Origin: Paludibacter sp. 47-17
Lineage (GTDB): Bacteria; Bacteroidota; Bacteroidia; Bacteroidales; Paludibacteraceae
Assembly (NCBI GenBank): GCA_001898935.1
Contig: MKVT01000021.1
Coordinates: 1-64,000 of the forward strand
DNA: 64,000 nucleotides
Reading direction: 5' to 3'
Shown: piece by piece, positions 37,430-48,600 of the stretch
How positions within the stretch are numbered: position 1 is the stretch's first letter
Layout: every line of letters begins with the position of its first letter
The notes under the pieces: model-generated
Told to the model about the DNA's origin: nothing
Database searches by the model: none
The model's input: only the letters and a program-made list of their open reading frames with translations
Made by a program: the position numbers and the translations under genes

Positions 37430-39982
37430 ATGAAACACTTCCTTGTTCTATTGTTATTGCTCGGTTCGATCTCACTCTATTCGCAAGTCGACAATTATTC
37501 GCTTTCGCTTACCGGCAACGGCTATGTCAACGCCGGACAAATCAATGAAATTAATCAGGCTGATACTTACACATTCCAGGTCTGGATACATCCTGCAACC
37601 TGGTCTCCGGGAGCCGCTGTTTTCAGCCGCGGCAGGGGCGGCGAAGAACTCAGCCTGCGCCTGGGCGCCAGTTCCGGCAAACTCATATTTACGGCCGGAA
37701 CCCAATCGGTTCAACTCACGGCAGCTGCAGCCGCCCTCAACCAATGGGCACACATCAGCATCATTCACGAACAGGGGAATTTATCGGTACGTGTCAATTC
37801 GGTGGGCATACACACTTCCACGACCTCGATGACCATTCCGGCCTCCAACGATCCATTCCTTATCGGCGAACAGTTCAACGGCCGTATCGACGAACTGCGC
37901 GTCTGGACCAGCGCCCTTCCTACCGATTTTTTATTGTGGCGCAACACCCTCAACAAATACCATCCCCACTGGAACCAATTGGTGCTGTATTATAAATTCG
38001 ACCAAAACCTCTGCGAAAATGTAGTGGATTACACCTTCAATCACCATGGAGTATTTTCATCGTCGGGAGCGCAACGGACACAAGTAACCGACAATAAAGC
38101 TTTTAAATACCGCAAACAAATGGCTTACACCGATTTTTCGCGCTTTGCCGACCGGGGTGTCGACCGTGAAAAATACCTGCTGGCCAACGACATCATCATG
38201 CTGGGCGTCGAATCCGACGCTACCGGTAAAATCACCCTGCCGTTTCCCGTAAACCAGGGTGAACTGACCAACACGTCTTACCTCCCCGACTTCCAGGGAC
38301 GGCAGGGTGTAGTTGCGTTTAACGGCGCCGGGGCGGCAATGTCGGTGGGCCCCAATGCACTTATTCCCGACACCAAATACTCCTTCCACACCTGGATCTA
38401 CCTCGACGAATGGACCGAAGGAGCCTTTATCTTCAAAAAAGAAAGTTCGGCAACTCAGGGTTTTTCGATCCGCCTGGGCAACCCGGAAACCAAAGAACTC
38501 ATCGTGCGCCTCAACGGACTGGAATTCAAACGTCCCATTACTCCCGCTATGCTTGCTAATCCGGTAGGCAACTGGTGGCACCTGGGCATCGTAGCCTTTT
38601 CGCTCGAACTGGGAATCTCCAAAACCTTTATGTTTGCAGTAAACGGCAAGGGTTATTTCCCCAACAGTACCGGCACGCCTGCAACACAACCCACCACCCT
38701 ACTGCCTCAGGGAGTGGCCGGCACGACTGCCGTGGTAGGGCAAAACCTGAAAGCAAAGCTCGACGAAACGGTCATCTGGCATATCGATCTTACCGAAGAT
38801 CAGCTAAAAAATTACATGAACGAACTCCCCATGCCGGGATTTGGAAAAATTATTACGGCTCAATCGGTATTGTACAAAATGAACTCGTATTGGAACTACG
38901 ACAGCATCAGCAATCCCGGTTACGACTCGTATTCGTACAAGCATTTTATGAACATCGTGCGGAGCGCTTATAAAGGGTACCGCGGCTATACGCTGCGCAT
39001 GAGCGTGAAGGGCCACGACAACTGGCAGGGTACCATAGCCGATGCGGCCAAGCGCAAGCTGATGGCACAGGGTATCGTAGCTGCTGCAAGCGATTTCGAC
39101 GGAATCGACCTCGATTTCGAATGGTGCTACGACGGCACCTGCTTCAACAATTACGGGCTGCTGATTGAAGAAGTCGGGAAACTGATGCCCGGTGAGAAAA
39201 TATTCACCGTATCGCCGCATTACGTTTCGTATGCCATTCCGGCAAAATATTTTCAATACGTCGATTATTTCAATTTCCAGATTTACGGCCCCCAACCCTA
39301 TATCTTCAAATGGAATACATTTACCAACGGCTATTCGATGTTTGTGAACCATGGCTATCCGAAAGATAAAATCCTTCTTTCGTACGCTACCACCACTTCG
39401 CGCGCTACCACCGACCAGGCCGGCTCCAACGTGGTAAGCTCGTCGCAGCCCATCGGGGTTCGCAACGGATTGCTCGAGCCACCCTACACCCCCGATATGG
39501 ATGTAGTACTCGATGCCAACGGTCAATACCGGCACATTACCGGGGTGAATCAAACCTACAACCGCAGCGAATTCATTCACACCAACGACCTGGCCGGTAT
39601 TTTCTACTGGGACATGGGTAACGACGTATCCACCGCGCATCCGTACAGTTTGCCCAAATGGTCGAATTTTGCGGTAGCCAGCAATGTCGATTCCATCATT
39701 ACTCAGGTAACTGTACATCCCACCAGCCTGCAACGCCCGGCTTATTTTGCCACCCGAATCAATGTCTACCCCAATCCGGCTTCCGAATTCATTCAGTATT
39801 CGCTGCCGGGCGATGCCGCGGTGAGCAGCATCAGCCTCTACAATGCTGCCGGACAATTGATCGATTCGGTAGCCAATCCTACCACATCGATACCAGTGGC
39901 ACGGCATGCGAGCGGACTTTATACGCTGCGGATATACGCCAGCGATGGTACGATTTATTCCGGAAAATTCATAAAAAATTAA
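37430..39982 (+). CDS. LamG-LamG-GH18 secreted glycosidase with T9SS domain
   Basis: An 850-residue secreted multidomain enzyme. The ATG at 37430 gives a clean signal peptide (MKHFLVLLLLLG); an in-frame ATG eight codons upstream is less likely. Two LamG/concanavalin-type sandwiches follow (about 20-200 and 285-450, each with FxxWIY/DELRVW-like strands), then a GH18 barrel (about 475-750) with DFDGIDLDFEW near residue 565, matching DxxDxDxE with the catalytic Glu. A T9SS domain closes the protein (ASGLYTLRIYASDGT). GH18 includes chitinases and endo-beta-N-acetylglucosaminidases; next to SusC/D, an endo-acting GlcNAc-releasing enzyme on glycoproteins or chitin-like chains is plausible. Confidence 0.88.
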   Translation: MKHFLVLLLLLGSISLYSQVDNYSLSLTGNGYVNAGQINEINQADTYTFQVWIHPATWSPGAAVFSRGRGGEELSLRLGASSGKLIFTAGTQSVQLTAAAAALNQWAHISIIHEQGNLSVRVNSVGIHTSTTSMTIPASNDPFLIGEQFNGRIDELRVWTSALPTDFLLWRNTLNKYHPHWNQLVLYYKFDQNLCENVVDYTFNHHGVFSSSGAQRTQVTDNKAFKYRKQMAYTDFSRFADRGVDREKYLLANDIIMLGVESDATGKITLPFPVNQGELTNTSYLPDFQGRQGVVAFNGAGAAMSVGPNALIPDTKYSFHTWIYLDEWTEGAFIFKKESSATQGFSIRLGNPETKELIVRLNGLEFKRPITPAMLANPVGNWWHLGIVAFSLELGISKTFMFAVNGKGYFPNSTGTPATQPTTLLPQGVAGTTAVVGQNLKAKLDETVIWHIDLTEDQLKNYMNELPMPGFGKIITAQSVLYKMNSYWNYDSISNPGYDSYSYKHFMNIVRSAYKGYRGYTLRMSVKGHDNWQGTIADAAKRKLMAQGIVAAASDFDGIDLDFEWCYDGTCFNNYGLLIEEVGKLMPGEKIFTVSPHYVSYAIPAKYFQYVDYFNFQIYGPQPYIFKWNTFTNGYSMFVNHGYPKDKILLSYATTTSRATTDQAGSNVVSSSQPIGVRNGLLEPPYTPDMDVVLDANGQYRHITGVNQTYNRSEFIHTNDLAGIFYWDMGNDVSTAHPYSLPKWSNFAVASNVDSIITQVTVHPTSLQRPAYFATRINVYPNPASEFIQYSLPGDAAVSSISLYNAAGQLIDSVANPTTSIPVARHASGLYTLRIYASDGTIYSGKFIKN

Positions 39983-40043
39983 ATACAAACAGCTCCCCGG
40001 CAGGGATTGAAGACGAGTCACTACCGGGGAAAAACAACAGGAT

Positions 40044-40529
40044 ATGAGAAGAATTCTAATTTCAGGATTGCTGGCAGCGCTTATTGTATTCAGCAGCTGC
40101 GAACAGGAACCCGTCAATCCGGGCGATTTCACCTTGCAACCCACACTGGAGGTGGTCCAGATAACAGACACCTCGGGCACGAATTATCCGTTCGCCATTC
40201 AACGTAGTATCGACACTACCTATCGATCGGGGAAAAAAGGGAAATACATCGAACTCGACACGATTTTACTAAACGCCGCCCGCGGCGAAATTCAGATCCG
40301 CGTGGCCACCAATGCCCGCTGGCTGGCCCCCATCCCCGATTTCCAGGGCAAAATCGCCTGGTTGCAGACGCAGATCAGCTCGGGAGCCGGCGACGGTATT
40401 ATCAAGGCGCGACTGAGCCCCGGTCTGGCAAAAGCACGCCGGCCTATCCTGGCCAACCAGTACATTTACACCCGCGACAGCCTGGTAATGTACCGTGTCA
40501 TTTTCAATCAAAAAGCACAAAACGAATAA
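40044..40529 (+). CDS. Small lipoprotein, BACON-like fold suspected
   Basis: A 161-residue lipoprotein (lipobox FSSC, Cys19) between the GH18 gene (61 bp before) and SusC (12 bp after). After a short linker it shows a strand pattern ending in ATNARWLAP and then SSGAGDGIIKARLS, which resembles the Trp and Ser/Gly-rich turns of BACON domains, a module common in Bacteroidota glycan-binding proteins. It is much smaller than usual SusE/SGBP proteins and precedes rather than follows SusC/SusD, so it is an unusual accessory surface protein. I infer glycan or SusC interaction from position only. Confidence 0.65.
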   Translation: MRRILISGLLAALIVFSSCEQEPVNPGDFTLQPTLEVVQITDTSGTNYPFAIQRSIDTTYRSGKKGKYIELDTILLNAARGEIQIRVATNARWLAPIPDFQGKIAWLQTQISSGAGDGIIKARLSPGLAKARRPILANQYIYTRDSLVMYRVIFNQKAQNE

Positions 40530-40541
40530 TTTGAATCTATC

Positions 40542-43500
40542 ATGCAACGAATACTTATTTTGATGCTGCTTATTGCATTACAGCTGTCGATGATGGCACA
40601 GGGCGTACGCGTGAGCGGCAAAGTGACCGACACCACCGGTGAGGCCATCATCGGGGCCACCATCCTGGTAAAAGGCAGCACTACGGGCACCACCACCGAT
40701 TTCGACGGAAACTTTTCGATTCAGCTCGGCTCCGGCAACGATCTATTAGTGGTATCCTACGTGGGGATGCAAACGCAGGAAGTGAAACCCGGAGCACGAA
40801 CATCCGGACTGATGATAACGCTGAACAGCGATACCAAATTGCTCGACGAAGTAGTGGTGGTGGGATTTGGAACACAGAAAAAAATCAACGCCACCGGTTC
40901 GGTGAAAACCATCGACAACACCATACTACAATCGCGCCCTATCTCCAATGTCACACAAGGGCTGCAGGGAGCCATCGCCGGTCTGAACATCCTGAACGAT
41001 AACGGAGGAGCTCCGGGGCAATCGATGACCATCAACATCCGGGGCATCGGAACCATTGGCGAGGGCTCCGGCTCATCGCCTCTGGTACTCATCGATGGGA
41101 TCGAAGGCGACCTGTCGAGCCTCAACCCCAACGATGTGGAAAACGTATCCGTACTGAAGGATGCTGCCGCAGCGGCCATTTACGGTTCACGGGCACCTTT
41201 CGGCGTCATTCTTATTACCACAAAAAACGGAGGACGCGAACAGCCAACCAGGGTAAGCTACACCGGCAACGTACGGTTCTCGCAACCGGTGGCCGTGCCT
41301 CATGCCGTTGATTCGTACACCTATGCATTGATGGTGAACGATGCTTACATAAATGCGGGAGGAAACCCGCCGTTCGGCACCGGCCAGCTCACGAAAATTT
41401 TGCGGTATCAACGCGGCGAACTCCCCTTCGGCATCGAAAAGGCCGAAGGAGTGAACGACTGGGCCTGGAACCAGCGCAGCTTTGGAAACACCAACTGGTA
41501 CGAAACCCACCTGAAAACGCACACAAGCTCGCAGGAACATAACCTGAGTGTGAGCGGCGGAGGGAAATCGATCGGCTATTTTTTATCGGCCAACTACCTC
41601 AATCAGGACGGATTGTTTACCTATGCCAACGAAAACTACCAGCGATTAACCATCAACGGGAAAATCAATATCCACTTTACCGAAAAACTGAGTCTAAACT
41701 GGAATACCCGGTTGGTGGACACTTCGAACGACAAACCTTCGGCCATGAACGCCTTGTTTTATCACAACCTGGGCCGGCGATCGCCGCTGATGCCCGTGCT
41801 GATGCCCAACGGGGAGTACAACCGCGAATCGCTGATTCCGGCATTGCTCGAAGGAGGCCGGTATATCCAGAACAACCAATTGTTCTACAACCAGGCACAA
41901 TTCACCTGGGAGCCGCTCAGGAAATGGAAAATCTATTTCGACCTGGGTAGCCGTATCGAAAAACCCTCGGAAAGCAGGCAGTTCAACAAATTGTCGTATA
42001 CCCTGCCCGATGGAAGCCAGAATTATTTTTCGGTGCTCGAAGGCGTAGCCGATAAAAGCGTGGTGAATGCCGACGGTAGCTTCCTTCGTCAACCCGCCGC
42101 CGGAGTCAATTATTTCGAGCGGGCCTTCGGGCATGTCAACTACGTGAACAGCAATCTCCGCAGCGATTACGAATGGGTAGCGGGCAATCATACCCTGAAG
42201 GTACTGGCCGGCATGCAAACCGAGTATTACTTTACCGAACGCATTCGTCTGGCTTCGGACAATATCACGCTCGACAGCAGACCGTTTCTGCCCTCGGGAG
42301 CAGGCACTAATCCGATGATGTCGGAGAAAAAAGGCGACTGGTCGAACCTGGGGATTTTCGGTCGCGTAAACTACAACTTTGCCGACCGCTACATGCTGGA
42401 AGTGAACCTGCGCGGCGACGGAGCTTCACGTTTCCCGGCACACCAGCGCTGGGGCACCTTCCCTTCGGTGTCGGCCGGATGGAATATAGCACAGGAGCCC
42501 TTTTTCAAACCGCTCTACGAACGGGGTTACGAAATGATAAAAATCCGCGGATCGTGGGGTGTATTGGGAAATCAGAATACCTCGAGTTTCTATCCTTATT
42601 TTCAGTACATGACTTCGGCCATGGGCGGCGTGGTACTGGGAGGCAGTCAGGCAACCATACTACCTGGTCCGCAACCTTTTGCACAATCCATCACCTGGGA
42701 AAAAATCGAAAATACGGGTATTGGGATCGATCTCGGATTCTGGTCGAACCGCCTGAGTGCCAGTTTCGACTTATACCGGCGTACCACCCGCGATATGGTG
42801 GGTCCGGCCAAGCCGCTCCCGGCAGTTTTTGGCGCCACACCTCCGCGCACCAACAATGCCGAACTGCAAACCAGAGGCTGGGAACTGGAAGCCAGCTGGC
42901 GCGATCGCGTCGGAAAGGATTTCAGCTACACGATCACCGCTACCCTGAGCGATTACGAGAGCGTGGTTACTAAATACGATTCGCCCGACGGAGCACTGGC
43001 CGGCTATTTTCCCGGTAAAAAGCTGGGCGAGATCTGGGGCTATCAGGTAGAAGGTATTGCCAAAAACGACCTGGAGATGAACGAATGGCTGAGCCGGCAT
43101 TCGCAATCGGCCCTGGGGAAAAACTGGGGTGGCGGCGATTTGATGTACAAGGACTTAGACAACAACGGAAGTGTAAACAACGGCGGCAACACCATCACCG
43201 ACAAGGGCGACCTTACCGTGATCGGGAACGGGACACCGCGCTATGCCTTCGGATTGAACCTGGGCGCCAGCTGGAAATTCGTCAACATCTCCCTTTTCTT
43301 CCAGGGAATCGGCAAACGGGACGTGTTTTTCAACAACAGCGCCACCTTCTTCGGATTCGCCGGCGAATGGCAACGCTCGCTCTTTATGGAACATCTCGAT
43401 TATTTCCGCTATGCCGGCGATGCATTGGGTGCTAATCTGGATTCGTATTATGGACGTTTGCGTATCGATCAAAACAATATTCAGATTTCCGACCGGTTTG

Positions 43501-43745
43501 TTCAGGATGCTTCCTACCTGCGGCTCAAAAATCTTCAAATCGGATTCACCCTGCCCAAAACGGCTGCGCTTTCGAAACATATTCAAAAGGCACGCCTGTA
43601 TTTCTCGGGCGAAAACCTGTTTACCTTCACCAATTTGATGATTTACGACCCCGAAGCGATAGGAAGTTCCATCAGCGAATACGGCCCCGGAAAAACCTAC
43701 CCGATGTACCGGGTATTCTCGGCAGGTCTCGAACTCACTTTTTAA
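40542..43745 (+). CDS. susC: SusC/RagA-family TonB-linked outer membrane transporter (GH18 locus)
   Basis: A 1067-residue SusC-type importer. Signal peptide (1-20, ending MMAQ), carboxypeptidase-like domain at about 24-105 (GKVTDTTGEAIIGATILVKG), plug with VLKDAAAAAIYGSRAPFGVI near residue 208 and a barrel ending in the aromatic motif FSAGLELTF. It pairs with the SusD starting 19 bp downstream. It is clearly divergent from the SusC at 23368-26547 (different plug and loop sequences), so the two pairs probably take up different glycans. It is expected to be transcribed from the promoter at 36150. Confidence 0.94.
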   Translation: MQRILILMLLIALQLSMMAQGVRVSGKVTDTTGEAIIGATILVKGSTTGTTTDFDGNFSIQLGSGNDLLVVSYVGMQTQEVKPGARTSGLMITLNSDTKLLDEVVVVGFGTQKKINATGSVKTIDNTILQSRPISNVTQGLQGAIAGLNILNDNGGAPGQSMTINIRGIGTIGEGSGSSPLVLIDGIEGDLSSLNPNDVENVSVLKDAAAAAIYGSRAPFGVILITTKNGGREQPTRVSYTGNVRFSQPVAVPHAVDSYTYALMVNDAYINAGGNPPFGTGQLTKILRYQRGELPFGIEKAEGVNDWAWNQRSFGNTNWYETHLKTHTSSQEHNLSVSGGGKSIGYFLSANYLNQDGLFTYANENYQRLTINGKINIHFTEKLSLNWNTRLVDTSNDKPSAMNALFYHNLGRRSPLMPVLMPNGEYNRESLIPALLEGGRYIQNNQLFYNQAQFTWEPLRKWKIYFDLGSRIEKPSESRQFNKLSYTLPDGSQNYFSVLEGVADKSVVNADGSFLRQPAAGVNYFERAFGHVNYVNSNLRSDYEWVAGNHTLKVLAGMQTEYYFTERIRLASDNITLDSRPFLPSGAGTNPMMSEKKGDWSNLGIFGRVNYNFADRYMLEVNLRGDGASRFPAHQRWGTFPSVSAGWNIAQEPFFKPLYERGYEMIKIRGSWGVLGNQNTSSFYPYFQYMTSAMGGVVLGGSQATILPGPQPFAQSITWEKIENTGIGIDLGFWSNRLSASFDLYRRTTRDMVGPAKPLPAVFGATPPRTNNAELQTRGWELEASWRDRVGKDFSYTITATLSDYESVVTKYDSPDGALAGYFPGKKLGEIWGYQVEGIAKNDLEMNEWLSRHSQSALGKNWGGGDLMYKDLDNNGSVNNGGNTITDKGDLTVIGNGTPRYAFGLNLGASWKFVNISLFFQGIGKRDVFFNNSATFFGFAGEWQRSLFMEHLDYFRYAGDALGANLDSYYGRLRIDQNNIQISDRFVQDASYLRLKNLQIGFTLPKTAALSKHIQKARLYFSGENLFTFTNLMIYDPEAIGSSISEYGPGKTYPMYRVFSAGLELTF

Positions 43746-43764
43746 TTAATCAATGCATTTACCC

Positions 43765-45663
43765 ATGAAGAAAATCTTCTATAGCATAGTTACCCTGCTG
43801 GTAACCGGACTGAGTGCCTGCGACGATTTCATGCAGCGCGAACCCCTGGATTTTACCGACGACAAGGCCTATTTTCATACGGCCAACGATTTGATGATTT
43901 ACGTGAACACCTTTTACACCCTGCTGCCGGGCATGAACTCCGGAGGTTGGGGTGGCGTATATGCCGACGACAACAACAGCGACAACCAGGCTGGTCCTTC
44001 GGCTAATCCGTTGTTCTACAAGGGCGATAAATACACGCCCCTGGTACGCGATTCGCACTGGAAATTCGACAATATCCGGAATCTGAACTATTTTATTCTG
44101 AAGATTAAGGACAAGCAGGCCGCAGGATCCATTGCCGGAACAAGCGAATACATACAGCATTACCTGGGAGAAGCGTATTTCTTTAAGGCCTGGGAATATT
44201 TCAGGTTATTGAGCAACCTGGGCGACGCCCCTATCCTGGAGGCCGTGCCTTCGGAAAATTACGACGAACTGGTGGCCCTCAGCCGGCGGGCTCCCCGCAA
44301 CGAAGTGGCGCGATACATACTCCAATTGCTCGATACATCGGCCGGCCTGCTCATGCCCGCCATTCCGCAGAGCGGACGCATCACCCGCGATGCAGCTTTG
44401 TTGCTCAAAGCAAGGGTGGCCCTGTTCGAAGCTACCTGGCTGAAATACCATCAGGGTACGGCCTTTACTCCGGGAAATGCTAAATGGCCGGGTGCAAGCA
44501 CTTATCCCGACTTTAAATTCGCAGGCGGCTCCATCGCTTCCGAATACAACTACTTTTTCGAACAAGCCATCGCCGCCGCCGATTCGGTGGCCTCGCGCCG
44601 GCCTCTCTACCCCGATTACCCTTCGCTCTTCAACGATACAAAAGGTACCGCGGCAGGAGCTCCTGAAGTGATATTAGCCCGTTATTATCTGCAGGGAATC
44701 AATGGTCATTCGGCATCGCATTACCTCTACCGTACCGGAGCCGGAACCGGCTACACCCGCTCCATGGTAGAAAGTTTCCTTACCACCAACGGCTTGCCCG
44801 TGTATGCCGATGCAACTTACAAAGGCGATACAGCCATGTACGACATGCTTCAAAACCGCGACTACCGACTTACTTCGTCGGTAAAAACAGGCGGCTTACG
44901 CGTGGAAGGCGCCGATACCGTATTGAATTACAAACCGCAAATCTGGTCGGCCGGAAATCAGGGAACGCCCACCGGCTACGAAGTACGGAAATGGATCAGC
45001 ACCGAAACGGGCCAGGAAGCCAATCCCACGGCCGGAACCAGCGCCACCCCGGTATTACGGTCGGCCGAAGCTTACCTGATTTACCTCGAAGCCTGGTACG
45101 AACGCTACGGCGCCCTGAACAGCAAATGCGACGAGTACTGGAGAGCCTTGCGCCGCAGGGCAAAAATCAACGAAGAGTATACGGCTACGATAGCAGCAAC
45201 CGTGTTAAGCTCCGAAAACGATTTGGCAACCCATTCCCGATCGGCATGGGTCGACGCTACCCTGTACAACATACGCCGCGAACGCCGCAACGAATTCATT
45301 GCCGAAGGTATGCGACTGATGGATTTACGCCGCTGGCGCGCCCTCGACCACATGATCAATTACCAGACCGAAGGATTCAATCTCTGGGCATCGGTGTTCA
45401 AACTGTACAGCTCCGATCAGATCAGTGTCGGCCAAACCGTTTCGTCGCCCACGCTCAGCACCTACCTGCGTCCCTATCAGAAGCAGGCCAGCTCCATCGT
45501 ATACGACGGATACAGTTTCCCCAAACAACATTACCTCGAACCCCTACCGGTAAGCGAATTGGTAATGACGGCCATCGACGGAAAACCCTCGACGATTTAC
45601 CAGAATCCGGGCTGGCCAGCAAAAATTGCAGGACCGGCAGATTATACGTTTGATTGCGACTGA
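43765..45663 (+). CDS. susD: SusD/RagB-family glycan-binding lipoprotein (GH18 locus)
   Basis: A protein of about 632 residues with lipobox Cys19 (GLSAC) when started at 43765; an ATG four codons earlier (43753) is also possible. SusD features are REPLDFTDDKAYF after the anchor, the YLGEAYFFKAWEYFRLL helix pair near residue 140 and the C-terminal RRNEFIAEGMRLMDLRRW signature near 510. Its C-terminal codons overlap the opposing hybrid regulator gene by 22 bp. It is the substrate-capture partner of the SusC 19 bp upstream; the ligand is presumably a product of the GH18 enzyme. Confidence 0.94.
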   Translation: MKKIFYSIVTLLVTGLSACDDFMQREPLDFTDDKAYFHTANDLMIYVNTFYTLLPGMNSGGWGGVYADDNNSDNQAGPSANPLFYKGDKYTPLVRDSHWKFDNIRNLNYFILKIKDKQAAGSIAGTSEYIQHYLGEAYFFKAWEYFRLLSNLGDAPILEAVPSENYDELVALSRRAPRNEVARYILQLLDTSAGLLMPAIPQSGRITRDAALLLKARVALFEATWLKYHQGTAFTPGNAKWPGASTYPDFKFAGGSIASEYNYFFEQAIAAADSVASRRPLYPDYPSLFNDTKGTAAGAPEVILARYYLQGINGHSASHYLYRTGAGTGYTRSMVESFLTTNGLPVYADATYKGDTAMYDMLQNRDYRLTSSVKTGGLRVEGADTVLNYKPQIWSAGNQGTPTGYEVRKWISTETGQEANPTAGTSATPVLRSAEAYLIYLEAWYERYGALNSKCDEYWRALRRRAKINEEYTATIAATVLSSENDLATHSRSAWVDATLYNIRRERRNEFIAEGMRLMDLRRWRALDHMINYQTEGFNLWASVFKLYSSDQISVGQTVSSPTLSTYLRPYQKQASSIVYDGYSFPKQHYLEPLPVSELVMTAIDGKPSTIYQNPGWPAKIAGPADYTFDCD

Positions 45664-48600
45664 CCCAGATCGTCGCGCCATTTTGTGGGCGATTTACCTG
45701 CAACCGATTTAAATACCGTACTGAAATAGCGTTGATTCTGGAATCCCAGTTTCAACGCTATTTCCTGTACGGACATACTGGTATCGCTCAGCAATACCAT
45801 AGCCTTCTTCATCTTATAATCAATCACAAAATTATTGGCACTCATGCCGGTAATGGTTTTCACCTTCGAATAAAAACTGGTTCGGCTCATAGCCATTTCC
45901 GCCGCCAGACCATCCATGCGTATCTCCGACTCTTCCATCGAAGCATCGATCAACTGCGTGAGCTTGGCCAGGAACTTTTCGTCGGCATTGCTAAACGCAA
46001 TATCCCTGGTGCTGATGGCCGAGGCTCCCGCGTACTGCCGGCGGAGCAACTCCCGCGTACGAAGCACATTGGCCATGATGGCAAGTAATAAATCGACTCC
46101 GAAAGGCTTCGACAAATACACATCGGCTCCCATCTTGTAGCCCGTGAGCGAACTGTCGCTGTCGCCCAGTGCCGTGAGCAATACCACAGGGATATGACTC
46201 ACCTTCACATCGGTCTTGATCCGCCGGCACAATTCAAAACCATCCATCACCGGCATCATCACGTCGCTCACAACCAAATCGGGCGTAAAATCATATACTT
46301 TCTGCAACGCTTCGTCGCCCTGGGCAGCAGTGATCACCTTGTAAAACGAACCGGCCAGACTTTCTTTCATATAACGAAGCAAATCGGGCTCATCTTCGAC
46401 CAGCAACACGGTCATACGGTTAAATTCGTCGACCGGCAACTGAACGGCCCCCTCGCCTGCTTCACGCACCGTGCGGCTGGCCTTGAGCTCGTCAAAACTT
46501 TCGGGACTGATGGACTGAACCGGCTCGACCGGCAACTCGAACCAGAAAACCGAACCCTGCGGTACGGCCGGCGTATATCCGATGGTTCCCCCGTGTAATT
46601 CGACCTGCGCCCGGGCATACGAAAGACCGATGCCCGTACCTCCTTTCTGATGCGATGCCTGATAAAAACGGGTAAACAAACGAGATGTTTCCCCGGGGGC
46701 AACTCCGGGACCCTGATCTTCAACCGACACCCGGATACGGTCGCCCAACCATTTCGTTGCCACAGTAATCACCATCCCCTCTTCCGAAAACTTCAGCGCA
46801 TTCATCATCAGATTCATCACCACCTTTTCGCACCGGTCGCGATCGAGATTGAGAGACTCCACCTGCGTATCGGGAGCAAACACGATACGCATTCCCCTTG
46901 CAGTAGCTTCGGGTACAAAATCGTCGGTGAGCTGTTGCAGGCATTCGTTCATATTCACCGGTCTCCGGTTCAGCGCCACATCCTGCGTCATCTCCATCTT
47001 CCTTACATCCAGCACCATATCAATCATATTCTTCATATTTTTCACATGCTTGTACATCAATGCAAGCAATGGCCTGAGCCACTCCGGTGTCTGCTCATCG
47101 TGCACCAGGCGGCGCAAAGGAGCGTAAACCAGGGTAAGCGGAGTACGTAATTCGTGCGAAATATTAATCAGAAAACGGATTTTCTGTTCCGAAAGCGCAT
47201 TCTCGCGGTGCTGCATCTCCAACTCCATCTGTTGCCGGGCCCGTTTAATCGCCTGGTGTCGATACCGCCACAACACGGCAGCCATTGCCACCGTAAGCAA
47301 CATATAAAACCACCAGGTTTTCCACCAGGGAGCCAGCACCCTGATCGACACCAGCTCTACCGCCTCGCTCCATTGCTCGTGCTGCAGTTCATACTGTAGC
47401 AACAGCTTATAAGTACCCGAAGGAAGGGTCTGAAGATTAATGACCTGGTTGTCGAGCAACTGCCAGTTTTCGCTCAGCGATTCGAGCCGGTAGCGTACTA
47501 CCGGCGAACTGGCCAGCGTCGGTGTGTTTACAAATAAATTCAGTTGCACCGAAGTATGATTCCAGGGAAGAGTAACGAGCGGGCGGTTGTTTTTCAACTT
47601 CCTTCGCTCGGGCGAAAGCAAACTGCCATCCAATTGAATATCGAGCAATTCGAATTCGGGCACCACTGCATTGGGAAACGGGATGGCCCGGTCGATATGC
47701 ACAAAGCCCGAAACTCCGCCAAGGTAAATATCGCCCGATCGGCCTACCAATCTCGACTTTGGCAAGTACTCGTCGGGACGAATACCATCGGCACGGCCAT
47801 ATTCGTACGCTTGCTTTTTCAGTAAATGATACCGGTACAAACGGGTGCCGGAACTGAACCATACCGACGATTGACGGTCGGCCACTATCGAGCTTACTGT
47901 TTTGATCTCACCCGACATAAGCTGTTCCGCTTTTCCGCTCCGCGTATCCATACGGAACAAACCCTTACTCATCCCCAACCACAAAGACCCGCTTTTATCG
48001 AACGTAGCAGCATTGATACTGCCTGCCCCTAAATCGGCGGCATCGACAAAACAACGCACAGATCCGGTGTCAGTGTAATAACCATATACACACCGGCCGG
48101 TAACTATATAAAGCAAATGGGGTGTAACCGACGAAAACTCTACTTTTACACCTCCTTCGCCGGGCTTAACCACAGGCAATTTAACTATGTTCCCGGTCGA
48201 TGGGGTATACTCGTATACTGCTTCATCGGCGATATACACTTTGTCGCCGCTACGAGCCATGCTGATACCAATCCAGTCGCTCATAAACAAAGGCGTGCCG
48301 TCATCGGCATGCAACGGGAAAGCTTTCAGGCTTCCGGTTTGTTTGTCGAACAGGTGAAGCCCGTCTTTGTATAAACTAACCAGTAATTCGCGTTCGCTCC
48401 ACTTGGTGATGGCCGTAACCTTCGTACCAAACGTCGACGGGAAATGCCGGAACTGTTGCGTCACCGGATCGAAACGATTAATTCCCTGACCGTCGGTACC
48501 AATCCAGAGTTCACGGTTCGATGCTTCATAAAAACTCAACACCGTAGGTTCGCTCAATCCCAGACTGCTGTTGAGGGGCGCTCGCCCATAGGTATTCACG

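Noticed and set aside
38804-40180. 458-residue minus-strand open frame over the GH18 gene
   Set aside because: It is antisense to the GH18 catalytic region and T9SS domain; no recognisable protein features.
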